Positions 49,797 to 60,526 of a DNA stretch of 64,000 nucleotides are shown piece by piece. Position numbers and translations under genes: made by a program. The DNA comes from Steinernema hermaphroditum (lineage: Eukaryota; Nematoda; Chromadorea; Rhabditida; Steinernematidae). The stretch spans positions 12,548,769-12,612,768 of the forward strand of contig CM059624.1 in the NCBI GenBank assembly GCA_030435675.1. The letters run 5' to 3'. Position 1 is the first letter of the stretch. Each line of letters begins with the position of its first letter. Below the pieces are notes generated by a model, which searched no databases, was not told where the DNA came from, and was given only the letters and a program-made list of their open reading frames with translations.

Positions 49797-50006
49797 TCAT
49801 TTTCGAAGACATAAGAACGTAGGATAGCTCAAAAGCCACTTGAAAGGAAGCATATTTTCGAGCATCATAAAGACATCGAAAATAACAAGATTTTTCGATC
49901 CATATGTGGCTAGCCGCCCCATGAGATCTTCACCGAACCTGATTCTACGTAAACGCCTAGCATCATATGCACTTTTCAGAACAGATGTAAATGTAAGCAG
50001 AACCAT
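49797..50006 (-). CDS. Small open frame, unrecognised
   Basis: ATG to TGA frame of 69 codons with mixed hydrophobic and basic composition (SAYDARRLRRIRFGEDLMGR). It has no splice context, signal peptide or known motif. It could be chance or a gene remnant; listed because its composition is better than that of neighbouring frames. Confidence 0.15.
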   Translation of the reverse strand: MVLLTFTSVLKSAYDARRLRRIRFGEDLMGRLATYGSKNLVIFDVFMMLENMLPFKWLLSYPTFLCLRK

Positions 50007-50319
50007 AATCTAAATAGGGAAAATCATACCTTTTCGAAACAAACGGTGGCTTCATTTCAATAGAAACTTTTATCACACAATATCAAAGACTTGTTGCACA
50101 ACCTCGTTCCACCCGAACGACTTCGAATCAGATGCCCCTTCCCACGTTGATGATGGATCCTAATTTAGATAAGCGATTTAGACCACATCAGGCTAGACGT
50201 CCTCTAAAATCCTGGCCTATCCTGAATCAGATGCACTTTGCCCTTTTTTGCATTTCTGCAAAGATTGTTTCATTCTATCGCGTCATGTGCTTCTGGCGTC
50301 GCCATCTTCGCCGCCTCCG

Positions 50320-50630
50320 ATTGGGCTAATCGCTAATTAGTCGAAGTGGAATCCGCTGCAAACGATCACCGCTGCAGCGCCCCGCGTCAAGCGCCTCCCC
50401 CAGCGTCCCAATCGCCGACCGAAACGTGACAATTAGTCCCAGCGGACATCGCGTCCTCCGCGCCCCCTTCTATAAATGGCGCCGAGCCACTTTCAGCCCT
50501 CAGGCGTCGGGGTCATCGTTATGCGTCTAATATGGCTAATTAGTTTTGGCGTCGCCGAGCGGCGCGCGACGTGTCGCCGAAACGTTGCGGATGCACTTAA
50601 GTGATGCGCTTCTCCTTCAGGTTCCACGCC
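50320..50630. promoter_or_regulatory. Upstream region of the propeptide gene
   Basis: GC-rich DNA with CTAATCGCTAATTAGTCG, CAATTAGTCCC and GGCTAATTAGTTTTGG words lies directly upstream of the start at 50631, and TATAAATGG is at about 50470. CTCCTTCAG at 50620 is a probable spliced-leader acceptor. Composition resembles the islands around unc-4. Promoter role is inferred. Confidence 0.4.
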
Positions 50631-53600
50631 ATGCTGGCCAAGATCGTCCTCTGCTGCCTGCTGCTCAGCCACAGCGGACTCGGCTTCTACATCATCCAGG
50701 CGACTCTTCCTGACCCCATGGACAACTTCGTGGTAAGAACCGGTTTAGCGAAAGTTGACGTTTTTGTTTTCATGTTTCGAGTTAAGCCGTGCTAAGACCC
50801 ACGCATTCAATTAGCCCTAATCCTGGGGAGATGGCCCTGTTCTGTGGTTTCAACGAAGTGGGCAGAGGTACAACGTTTTGTGCCCCTGGGAGCACTGAAT
50901 TTTGCACATATTTTCGCTATCGTTAAAAAATCCATAGCTCGTATTTACAGCCATTTGTCCACTTCCCATTTCCAAGTAATTTCCTTCAAGAATACATCGT
51001 AAAAATGTGCTTTTAATGCAGACACATAAAAACGCAATTGGCTCCATTATGGTCATTAAGGGAAGTTAATGACTTCAGGTGAAACTCATAGTTTTGGACG
51101 GGACTACACTTGACGTTATGATGTTAAATGTAGCCTTTTGATTGGTTGTTTTCATGAAAAATTAAAGCAGTGAACTTTTGAATTTTCGGAAAAGGAAACA
51201 CCGCTTAAAAACATGTAACTACGGTGCATCTCAAGATGACCTCTTTGGACAATAACAATACATGTGTAGCTTTGAAGCCTGTCGGATTGAACTAGCCTAA
51301 ACTTTACACCGTACCCTTTCAACAGGTTTGTTTTCCAACAGGTTCAGAGATCAATCTTTTGCCTTTTCTTTGTTTATGAACGCTTTCATCCAAAGACGAC
51401 ATTCTCCGCTAGAGTGATCTTTACTCCGAAGACATCTCCTCGTTAAAGGGCTTTCTTCTGAACATCTGAACAATTGGCTTTCTGGCCCTGATATACTGTA
51501 GCTCAGATCTGTTATCGGAGTGAGTATCGCCGCCCTAGAAGCTTTTGGCAATTAGTTCCTTTTAAGAGGAGTTGACGTTATTTCAGATTGTCATCTCTCG
51601 TGTATGACGCCATTACATTGGGCTTACCCACGCATAAAATGTTATTTTAACAGGAAACAGCGTGTTCTCCGGTTCCGGAAGAAAAGGTTTCCAAACATGT
51701 TATGGTGGGGTACTTCAGAGAGGTGAAATGTAATGCCAGTATCCTCGGCTTCTTGACGTGCAACATAACCAATTTTGAACAAATACAGGCCGAAAACTTG
51801 CAGGGTATACGATGAAAGTGTCCCCAACTTCGGTGTTTGTCTGCAAGACAACAGTGACACTCATTTGCTCATGCAGATCTATGTGGAAACGGTCGGTTTC
51901 CCACCACTTCTCGCTGATTCTTGATACAAAAATGACAGCCGTCATTTGCAGCATTTGTCTACCAGACAAAGGGAGAGACGTTTCTCTATATCACGCACTA
52001 TGACCAAGGTGTTTTTGTACACAGATAATTTTGAAGCAGTCTACCTCTTTCTTTTCGAAAAAGCACTTTCCAGACTGTCTGTAAATATTTTATTTATATA
52101 GTCACATTGTTATCTCTGTATTGTTAACGGAAAATGGAGTGTTAATTGACGGGAAGAGGCCGAATTCGCAAACCCTCCTTGGTATTCACGTCATGAACGC
52201 CGACGTGCACGTAAACAAGTTCTGTAAGATCGCAAAAATAACTCGCCGGATGGAAATAGTTCACATAGAAAGGGGCATTTTCCGTCCCACAGAACAAATA
52301 TGTGCACTACTGAGCAAATAACTTGTGGCACTATCTCAAAACCTCCTTTTTGTAAACAACCCATTCCACTGAAATGTGCTACATTGAGTGATAGGTGCTC
52401 CATCAGCTAGTTCCTCGTTTTTACAACTGACAACTCATGCAAAAACAAAATATAATAAGCGCCGCTGAATGTCGCAGATCGACGACGTCATGGTCGTGTT
52501 CTGTTATGGTTTATTAGATTTGGGAGTGTCTGGACATTGGAACACACCAGTGAGACACTTTGAGAAGTGTGCTTAGACAATGCTATCACAAATGAGACAT
52601 TCCGGGCATTGCGCGTCGACCAGGACTTCGTTTTCAGTCTTCTGCATCTTTGGCGATAACAATTAAACTTGCAAATAATTGATTGTTGCCCTTGAACTCT
52701 TCGAAGAACCCAAATTTGGGAACAAAAGAGAAATCACATATGGACTCCCACTTAAATTGCTCCTTTGAAATTCAGAAAGTTCGCGTGATCTCTGATCTTT
52801 CGTGCAACTCCTCTCCCTCCCCTCCATGCGTGCAGTTTCAGAGCGTTTGTCCTAACTTAGAAACATGGTTGATTTATTGCGAGAGACGATTAATGTCTCT
52901 GGGGCGACGGAGGACTCCCAAATGTGTGGATTGAATGCAAAATTGCTTTTTCGGGGATTTCCCTTCAACTCCATTTCCTGACCGGAAATGAGATGAATCG
53001 CACAAAATCAACTTCTTGTCAGATTAGGGAAAACCAGGGAGGAACATGCGGAGTTAATGATGGTTATCTCAGAAATTTGGAATGAGGAACTACTTCAAAC
53101 AAACTTCAAATAAAGTGGCATTGGATAACTCTATGTTCTCAGTTTCAGTACGCAGCACCGAACCTCTACAATGACGTAGACGATCTCTCAAACATCGGCG
53201 TTTATGACGTCAACGACATCGAGGACATGCCCGAACCGGAGGAACCCGAGCCCGCGAGATTCGTTTTGGCCAAACGTTCGGCCATCCGCCTGGCCGATCG
53301 CGTTTCTCAGAACATCCGACCTGATGACATCGACGGGTAGGCCTTCTTTCACCAAATCCCGCTTCGAGATTGAAGGATTATAAGGCTCAACTAAATTGAC
53401 CTTCTTCTGCGCCCAAAGATCCTTGAAGTAATATTTATGGCTTTTGCTCAGATGATGGATGAATGCTCAAAAAATAAAACGAATGGAAAATGTTTCAAAG
53501 GGAAAGAAAAATTATCGCAGCGAGCAGGGTTCGAACCTACGCGGGCAATGCCCATTGGATTTCAAGTCCAACTCCTTAACCACTCGGACATCGCTGCACA

Positions 53601-53912
53601 TTTCACGAACATTCAACTTCCTTATATCATCATGAGACATACGAACATCCTGCTGGTTTTAAGATGTTTCACCAATTGGAAACATCTTATACGGATTGAG
53701 AGTGAAAATGAAACAATGTTCTTATGTTTTGCCCTAAAACATGTAAGAGTATTGGGCAAACTAGAGCATAAAAACGAATTGATCTATGAAAGCTTCTTTT
53801 CAGGATGGACTACGTCAGATCCATCAAGCCGACTCGCTTTAGCCAACGTCTTCCAACCCTCTACTATCAGCGCCGCGCCATTCCCATTGCCATTCTTCTA
53901 TCCGAACCGTGA
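50631..53912 (+). CDS. Secreted propeptide, putative peptide precursor
   Basis: Exons 50631-50732, 53149-53336 and 53804-53912 join to 399 nt, 132 aa. The signal peptide is clear (MLAKIVLCCLLLSHSGLG). An acidic spacer (NDIEDMPEPEEPEPARF) leads to a dibasic site (VLAKR/SAIRLADRV), with a second basic pair later (YYQRR/AIPIAILLSEP). This layout suits a neuropeptide or peptide-hormone precursor, but I do not recognise a known peptide and there are no Gly-basic amidation sites or repeats. The first intron is 2.4 kb; the second (467 bp) contains a tRNA-Ser on the other strand. The last exon is also open in another frame (through 53971-53973), which the chosen donor does not use. Confidence 0.65.
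53516..53597 (-). tRNA. tRNA-Ser (anticodon TGA)
   Basis: An 82-nt cloverleaf on the minus strand. The acceptor stem GCAGCGA pairs with TCGCTGC, with discriminator G. The A box is within GTCCGAGTGGTTAAGG. The anticodon arm TTGGA-CTTGAAA-TCCAA reads TGA. The variable arm is long (GGGCATTGCCC), as in serine tRNAs, and the T arm/B box is AGGTTCGAACCTG. All stems close. It lies in the second intron of the propeptide gene, antisense to it. Confidence 0.96.
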
Positions 53913-54115
53913 AGAACCAAACAAGCAACTATCTTATCCCGACTTTAGCGATGCTTATTTGAATTCATATTGAATAAAATCATAGTCGTTGAATTCAAAG
54001 GTGGAACACCTCAGGATAGTGGTTTGGAGACGCTTTATACAACCGCTAGCGCATTAGAATCTGATGAATTGTTCTGCAAATACGAGCCCTGTGTTGCCGA
54101 GGTTCTCTGATTTAA

Positions 54116-54882
54116 AGGGACACGGTCATGGCGAAAAAAAGTTTTTTAAAAAATCTGAAAAAATTCGTGCCCGTGTTTTCCGGGTTGCTGAACACGATGG
54201 TGAGTGGCGATTCTAAGTTCGCCAAGTAGTTTCCTAGAAACAGAACAAGAGGCGCGATCTGTGTTTTGTCACTGGTCCCGACGCGATTTGCGCGGCGAAT
54301 GCGATTCGCGTACTGTAGTTTCATCATTTTTTGCCGGTTTAACTAACTAACTTCCGAGGGACAACATTCTAACTTCCGAGGGACAAAACAGCTTCAAAAG
54401 CACTTTTTTCGACTTATTTCACTTGCTCGCGTTATTTCTAGTACAGAAAAGGGTCTTCACCATGATTTTGGCGATTTCGAGGGTTAGTTTCACATGAAAC
54501 GCTCCATATTCCTTTTCATCCGATGTTATTATAAGTTTAAGAGTTTTGAAATGCCAAACCACCATAGAAATAACCCTAGAAAGTGAATTAAGTCGAAACA
54601 AATGTTTTTCAAGATGTTTTACCCCCAAATGTTAGCAAAACCGGCAGAAAATGATGAAACTACAGTACGCGAATCGCATTCGCCGCGCAAATTGCGTCGG
54701 GACCAGCGTCCCGCGTCGGGACCAGTGACAAAACACAGATCGCGCCTCTTGTTCTGTTTCTATAGGAAACTACTTGGCGAACTTAGAATCGCCACTCACC
54801 ATCGTGTTCAGCAACCTCGAAAACACGGGCACGAATTTTTTCAGATTTTTAAAAAACTTTTTTCCTCCATGACCTGGTCCCT
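54116..54882. mobile_element. TTAA-flanked foldback element (767 bp)
   Basis: The arms 54116-54340 and 54637-54882 are reverse complements at about 90 percent or more, starting AGGGACACGGTCATGG and ending CCATGACCTGGTCCCT. TTAA flanks both ends (54112-54115, 54883-54886), the target duplication of piggyBac-type transposons. The right arm has an extra tandem copy of ~19 bp (CGTCGGGACCAGCG block). The loop repeats CTAACTTCCGAGGGACA twice and has no transposase. It is a non-autonomous element just downstream of the propeptide gene. Confidence 0.8.
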
Positions 54883-55128
54883 TTAAGCAGCTTGACCTGC
54901 TCGCCGTGTGTGGTCGAAGCGCGAGGAGAGGCCGACTGTCTTTCAGGCGCGTCCGGTGAACACTGATCAATCGAAGAACATGATCGTCTACTAGACGTGG
55001 TCTACTAGACGGTTTTGTTTGCAGATGCAGACAGTAATGCAGACAGTAACAGACACAAACGAGACATGACAGCGCCAGTGGCTCCTCTCCGATCACTCAC
55101 TACCTGTGATCGACATTGATCGGTTGAA

Positions 55129-57084
55129 ATGAATCTTTCAAAACCGAATGGCATTTTACCGATGGTATGTCCATGTTTTCTTTTAATTCTTTCTACAATA
55201 TGCGTTTTCAGGATAGCTATGGAGATGTAATCGTCGTGAAGAGTGGAATTTCTCGAAGACACTCAATTCGAGCTGCGGAACTCGTCGACGCGTTCGGCGA
55301 CTGCCTACGCACAGATGGATCGGATTGCTCGTTCGGGAGCAACTGGGACCCTTCACTGATTATGCGAACACTTCCCGAAGTGTCGAGGAGAACTATGCGG
55401 GGAAACGTCGAACTGAACGACGATGACAGCAGTTCACAGAATCTCATTCCGATCGTTGAAGTCCTTCCGACCCAGCAAGGTTCGGTTCCCCCTAGAAAGA
55501 AGGTAAATAAATGTTCAAGTTCCTAGGATAATCTCTACGTTTTAGTGGGAGCTTCGGTGCACGTTGCAGTCTTTCTTAGCATTCATGAAAGCATCGGGCG
55601 AATCAATCTCAGAAATCGTACTGTGGACCGGAAAAGTCATCTATGTTCTTTGCCCGCCTATTCCGGCGATGATGATTCATAAGGTGTCCTTCCAGCCGCC
55701 ATCCAAAGGGAAATTTTATTTTCTTCTGCCTACCGAAGAACTGGTAACATTGAAATGTTTCGTAGCAAAGTATAATGGTTGTGTTTAAGATTCCCGGCAT
55801 AAAACCAAAGAAGCGACTGATTAGATTGGAGCAATACGACACCTCCATCCGGCGAGTGTCGTTTGTATTTCCATATCTTGGTCGAAATTCCGAAGAACCG
55901 GACTATCCGACATCACGGGAGCAGATACGACGCCTTAAGGTAGTGCGGTTCAGTTTGAAGACATGTTGAACCCCGTTTTCTAGACGCACATCTTCCTGAG
56001 TACATCAGGAAACCGCCTTGTCGGTGTGGAAATTGTCTGCGCCAGGTCTATGGTCGTCGGCAAGCGATCCCCAAAAATCCTGCTCTTCGCACAACCGAAC
56101 TCTTCGGACATTGGCGCCTGTATGATGACCGATCCTAACTTGGTGAGTTGCTTTACTGGGGCGCGCGGATTGATCGCTTTTGTGGAGTTCGAAAAAGATA
56201 GCCCATACCCTATCTTCGTCAGTTTGATATCTTAATTTTCGAAGCTCATCAATTTAACCCTTTTTTGTAGGTGGACATTAGCGACTTTCTGAACTGTGAT
56301 GTGTTCGCTTTCGACTACTCGGGATTTGGGATGAGCGATGGAAGTCCCTCTGAGATGAACGTATACAATGACATTGAGTCCGCCTTCGTGTAAGTTCTTC
56401 CACAATTGCATTCCACAATTTGACTGAGTGCATTCCACAATTTGACTGCACTGTACAAAAATAATGACGCTTCCGATTAACATATTTATACACTATATTG
56501 TAAATTTCAATGCGCAAATTTGTTCGCAACGCCGGCAATCTGGGAGTCTTTGAAACTTTGAAACTACGAAAGTAATAACCGTACTTACAGGTTCCTGCAG
56601 AACTCATTCGGGTACGCACCAGAGGACATCATTCCACTCGGCTTTAGTATGGGTACAGCTTCATCAATTCACTTGGCTGCCATTTTTCCTCGGATCTCTG
56701 CTATGATACTAATCGCCCCATTCACTTCGGTTATTCGTGTTATTGCTCGCTCGCCGACAATCGAACGGACGCCGCAGATTGACAAGTTCAGAAGGTGAAT
56801 AAACATGTGATGAATGTAGTAAATTCCCCGCTTGTAGTGTGGACAAAGTCGGTCGAGTGGAAGCGCGAACTCTCGTGTGTCACGGAACCAAGGATTTCAT
56901 TGTCCCCATCAACCACGGTCAGCTAATCTATTCAAAGCTACGGAACGCCACAGAACCGCTTTGGGTGAAAGAGGCGACACACCAAGGAATATACTGCAAT
57001 AGAACGCTGTGGAACCGTGTGCACGACTTCATCAATGAAGAAATGGAATTACGCATTTTGTGGGAGGAGCTTGCAAGCTGTTGA
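55129..57084 (+). CDS. ABHD17-like alpha/beta hydrolase with N-terminal extension
   Basis: Serine hydrolase of the ABHD17 (FAM108) family, whose known members remove palmitate from membrane proteins. Eight exons run from ATG 55129 ([12 protein letters not shown]) to TGA at 57082-57084. Exon 2 (55212-55502) is a ~97-aa hydrophilic extension not typical of the family. Exon 3 has the family start-like segment [10 protein letters not shown] then [10 protein letters not shown]. The core shows [17 protein letters not shown], nucleophile elbow GFSMGTASS, acid HGTKDFIVP and His in WVKEATHQG, so Ser, Asp and His are in place. Where ABHD17 has an HGN oxyanion motif this protein reads [12 protein letters not shown], a notable loss. 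An internal ATG at 55585 could give a shorter form with the Cys segment nearer the N-terminus. Confidence 0.85.
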
Positions 57085-57588
57085 TTCTTTGTAACCTAAA
57101 CCCTCTCAGGGTTGTGAACAAATTTGTGTCATAAAAACCTAATTTCTGTATGCTTATATTGTGAAAGTAGCGGGTTTTGCTGGAGAGGTCTGAAGGTTTT
57201 CTCTTTTCGGGGTGTGCCCCGGACGAATATCGTACCCACCGAGACCACAGTCTTTTGCCATACAGCATTCCAAAAATTCTTTTGAACGTTTACAAGTTCG
57301 CGCCAAGAGCTCCACCCGACATTGCGTTTGCAGTGTATATAGAGACAGTCTGCGGCATTTTGTGCCATTCAGCTTGCAGAATGCTTCTCGTGCGGTCGTT
57401 TTTCCACCTCCGACTTTTACATTACTTCAGAAGTTGATGTAGCACTGTGCTGCAGCAATGTATTCGCCTTGCTGCTTTCTCTCTGATACCGTGTTCATTC
57501 CATTTTGACGTGTTCGTATTACACTATATTTCTTCTTTTTGATTTCACCCATATTTTTATTCATTTCAGAACGGCAAGCGTCACCAAA

Positions 57589-58373
57589 ATGAACGTTGAC
57601 AAATCTCAGGATCAGCTCGTCGCTGAAAACAAGAAGAAGAACAAGGCGGGTAACGGTACTGGGAAGTTCAATCGCGGACCGAAGTATCAGCCCGGTGAAG
57701 GACAAGCCAAGTTCACCAACGTTAGTCATATTCAATCATTGACTTATCTTCAAACTGGTTTAGAAGCAGAAGCCGAATCGCGGCGGTTGCGCCAACGTCA
57801 CCCGCCGTGTTGACAATCGCTTCGTCAAAGTGAACATCAGCAACTTGTCGTATACCGTCAAAACTATCGACCTGCAGGCACGCTTCTTGGATAATTACGG
57901 CTTGTCGTAATGGCAAGTGTTATAGGAACTGTTCGCCCCGTACAAGCCTTCGAAGGTGAACGTTCACTTCGACGAAACCGGAAGGTCGCTGCACACTGGA
58001 GACGCTATTCTTCATCATGGTGATGCGAAGAGAATGGTCAACGACTTCAGAGGCATCGCCCTTGATGGTACTTCGTTCTCTGTTCACACTACCCATTGCT
58101 GACGGTTCTATTACAGGTCGTGATCTCAAGATGGTTATCGTCGATGACCGTGCTACTGTTCAAGTTGCTCCCTCCATTCAACGACAGCTCACCGCCTTGA
58201 GAAAGCAGGTCCAGCAAATTGTGAAACGTTCGTCGGGGGCAATCGTCAAGAAGAGTGGTAAAAAGAACGGCCGAAAGCGGAAAAAGAAGCCTGACTCCGA
58301 GAAGAAGCAGCAGCAAACCAAGGAAGAACTGGATCGCGAGCTGGACGAATATATGTATGGAGCAGAACGCTGA
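57589..58373 (+). CDS. aly: ALY/REF mRNA export adaptor
   Basis: RNA-binding adaptor that links mRNA to the TREX complex and the export receptor in the nucleus. Four exons (57589-57720, 57764-57877, 57926-58067, 58117-58373) give 645 nt, 214 aa. Layout: N-terminal conserved box, Gly/Lys-rich region ([16 protein letters not shown]), one RRM ([16 protein letters not shown]2-like, to [13 protein letters not shown]), basic C-terminal region ([10 protein letters not shown]), and the C-terminal helix [13 protein letters not shown] typical of ALYREF. The second intron (57878-57925) has a GC donor (CTGCAG/GCACGC) and normal TTATAG acceptor; no GT alternative keeps the RRM intact. TTCATTTCAG 18 bases before the ATG is a probable spliced-leader site. 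Confidence 0.92.
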
Positions 58374-59174
58374 TACTGCTTTGAGCACGTGACTATGTTC
58401 TTTCCGTTCTTGTGATTTACAAAAGCTTTCCTTGTGTTTGTCTCTTGTCATTTGATCCGACAGTTTATTGCCGCTAGACGCTTTACGCGTTAAATTAGAC
58501 AAGCTCGCGATATAGACGTGTGCGCACGGAAGGAATAGCATCAACTTCGGACCCGATGGACCGCGGTGGAAATTCTTACGTGTTGTGGGTGTGTCGGGGC
58601 TCCGTCTCGGCGCTTCCGCGCTTCCAGAGAGCGCGGAACTCGATGTCCCACGGACACGATATGTGAAACATTCGAATTTGAAAATTTCTGCGAGCGAGGG
58701 GCTTGTGCATACTCCTAAACGGAAATCGTTTCTTGCGTTTTGGCGCTCATCGCTCAGGCCAGCAGCGGCTATCGTTTGTCTTCTTTCGGCAGCGTACTGA
58801 GGCGGCATATTTATCTTGCTTTTGCAAACTGTGTGCCTGGTGTCCATGTCTAGCGCGTCATTTGCAGCTTCCCTGCTGAAGCCCTTGTAGAGAATCCTCT
58901 TGTCTAGATGTCTGGCAGTCAGGGAAATGCAGACGTTGTTCGAATTTTATGTCTGCGCTTTGACATAGTTTGACGTATGCTTTGTTGTGCATTTCTATGT
59001 TCCTCGTTGGCGATCTTTCCGGGTATGAGCACAAACAGAGAGGAAGAGATTTATGTTCTGCAGAAATATTTCCACATTCTCAGGTTCATCGACCGTGTTT
59101 GCCGCGCATTCGTGCTATCGTAACCGACTCTGCCTAATTCTAATTCTTGCAGCTTGCTCAAAGGCGCGGTCGGT
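58374..59174. other. Intergenic stretch between ALY and the LDLa gene
   Basis: No gene is supported. A GC-richer patch at 58480-58800 has overlapping open frames on both strands without a recognisable product. The last bases (AATTCTTGCAG at about 59152) look like a spliced-leader acceptor for the downstream gene. Confidence 0.4.
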
Positions 59175-60391
59175 ATGTCAGAGGAGAGCACGAAACCTGT
59201 GATCAATGTGTAAGTGGTGTATCCGCATTCCATCGCCCAATCGCTCTATTTCAGTGAAAGGGGAGAGGATCAAGAAGAAGCAGCAGACTGCCACCTCGGC
59301 ATACCGAATTTCGTCCTCGTACTAATAGCCCTTGGCATCATTCTTTTACTATTGGCCCTCCTCCCTTTCGTAGCACTCTTAATGTCCAGCGATGGCAGAA
59401 GCGCAGCACCTCGTTGGGGGAAACAAGTTGAGGACAGCACCGATGTGTCTCGTAACATAGTACAACGGTGGCCCGTTCATTTCAATGTCCGGCCATTGAA
59501 CGAAGACGCGGTTTTACCCCCCAATGTGACGAAGTGTGCTAATTTCGGTTTCCAGTGCATGGGTACACCGGTATGACACCCATGCCAGTTCGCTGCTGAA
59601 TTCTTGTTCCAGGCTCAATATGTTGGATCGCATGAAAGGTGTGATGGCGTGCCGCACTGTTCGGATGAGTCGGATGAATACCGCTGCACAAGTATGTCTT
59701 TACTCTTGGAATTGCAAGTAGCATTGTTGCATTTAGCGTGCCAGACCGGCGTCTCGTGCGACCTTAACGGCAAGAAAAAAAAGTGCCTGCGCAGCACAAG
59801 CCTCTGTGATGGAGTCCAGGATTGCACTGACGGCAGCGACGAAGCTGAAGAGTTGTGCAAGAGCCGTCAGTGCAAAGAAGGAGAGTACCGCTGTTCGATG
59901 GGAGGCCGCTGTATAAACAACTCACTGGTGTGCGATGGCGAAAGCCATTGTCCGCTCGGAGAGGACGAAAGTTCCTGCAGCAGTTGCGTAGGCGGCGCTC
60001 TTTTCTGCAAGCCATCACAGAAGTGTATTCCAAAATGGAATATATGTGACGGAAACCCTGACTGTCCAGATCGAAGCGATGAAACGGTAGGTTAGCACAT
60101 TCCCAAGCTCGGTTGTGATGGCCTCTTTCGTTTCAGGGTTGCACGTGCGCAAGCTGTTCCGGAGTGGGCAAGGTCTTGTGTCAGTCCGCCGAAGGCGGAT
60201 ACTGCATAAATGATGCGCTTTTGTGTGACGGCCATTCTGATTGCCCGAATGGAGAAGATGAGCGCGGGTGCCCAGAGCAAGGTCGCCGTTGCTCCAATGC
60301 GACCGAATCGGATCTGGTATACTGCGCCAGCAAAGCTAGAAGAGCGTATCTCGCGGAGACTGTGATGAAGAATCGCCTTGTGCTGCAGTGA
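59175..60391 (+). CDS. Type II membrane protein with five LDL-receptor class A repeats
   Basis: ATG at 59175 (MSEESTKPVINV) starts a short cytoplasmic tail. Residues ~33-60 form a membrane span (NFVLVLIALGIILLLLALLP) without a cleavable signal, giving type II topology. After a ~55-residue stem come five LDLa modules, each with six Cys and the calcium motif: CDGVPHCSDESDE, CDGVQDCTDGSDE, CDGESHCPLGEDE, CDGNPDCPDRSDE and CDGHSDCPNGEDE. Exons join in frame at 59209/59255, 59570/59613, after CTT near 59692, and near 60087/60139; the stop is at 60389-60391. There is no protease or other catalytic domain. Probable ligand or lipoprotein-type binding at the cell surface; partner unknown. Its stop is 135 bp from that of the convergent gene. 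Confidence 0.87.
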
Positions 60392-60526
60392 CCATTTTGA
60401 AGTTTCTTTGTCGTTCTGTCATATTGTAATTATTGTATGAAATACGTAATAAGGTGTGAATAAATCTAGTCATTTGATGCACGTGCTTATTGAAATTTTT
60501 ATTCGCTGATTTATTTGCCGATTATG

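Noticed and set aside
58089..58847. 252-codon minus-strand open frame over the ALY 3' end
   Set aside because: Overlaps ALY exon 4 antisense and continues into intergenic DNA; no domain or splice support.
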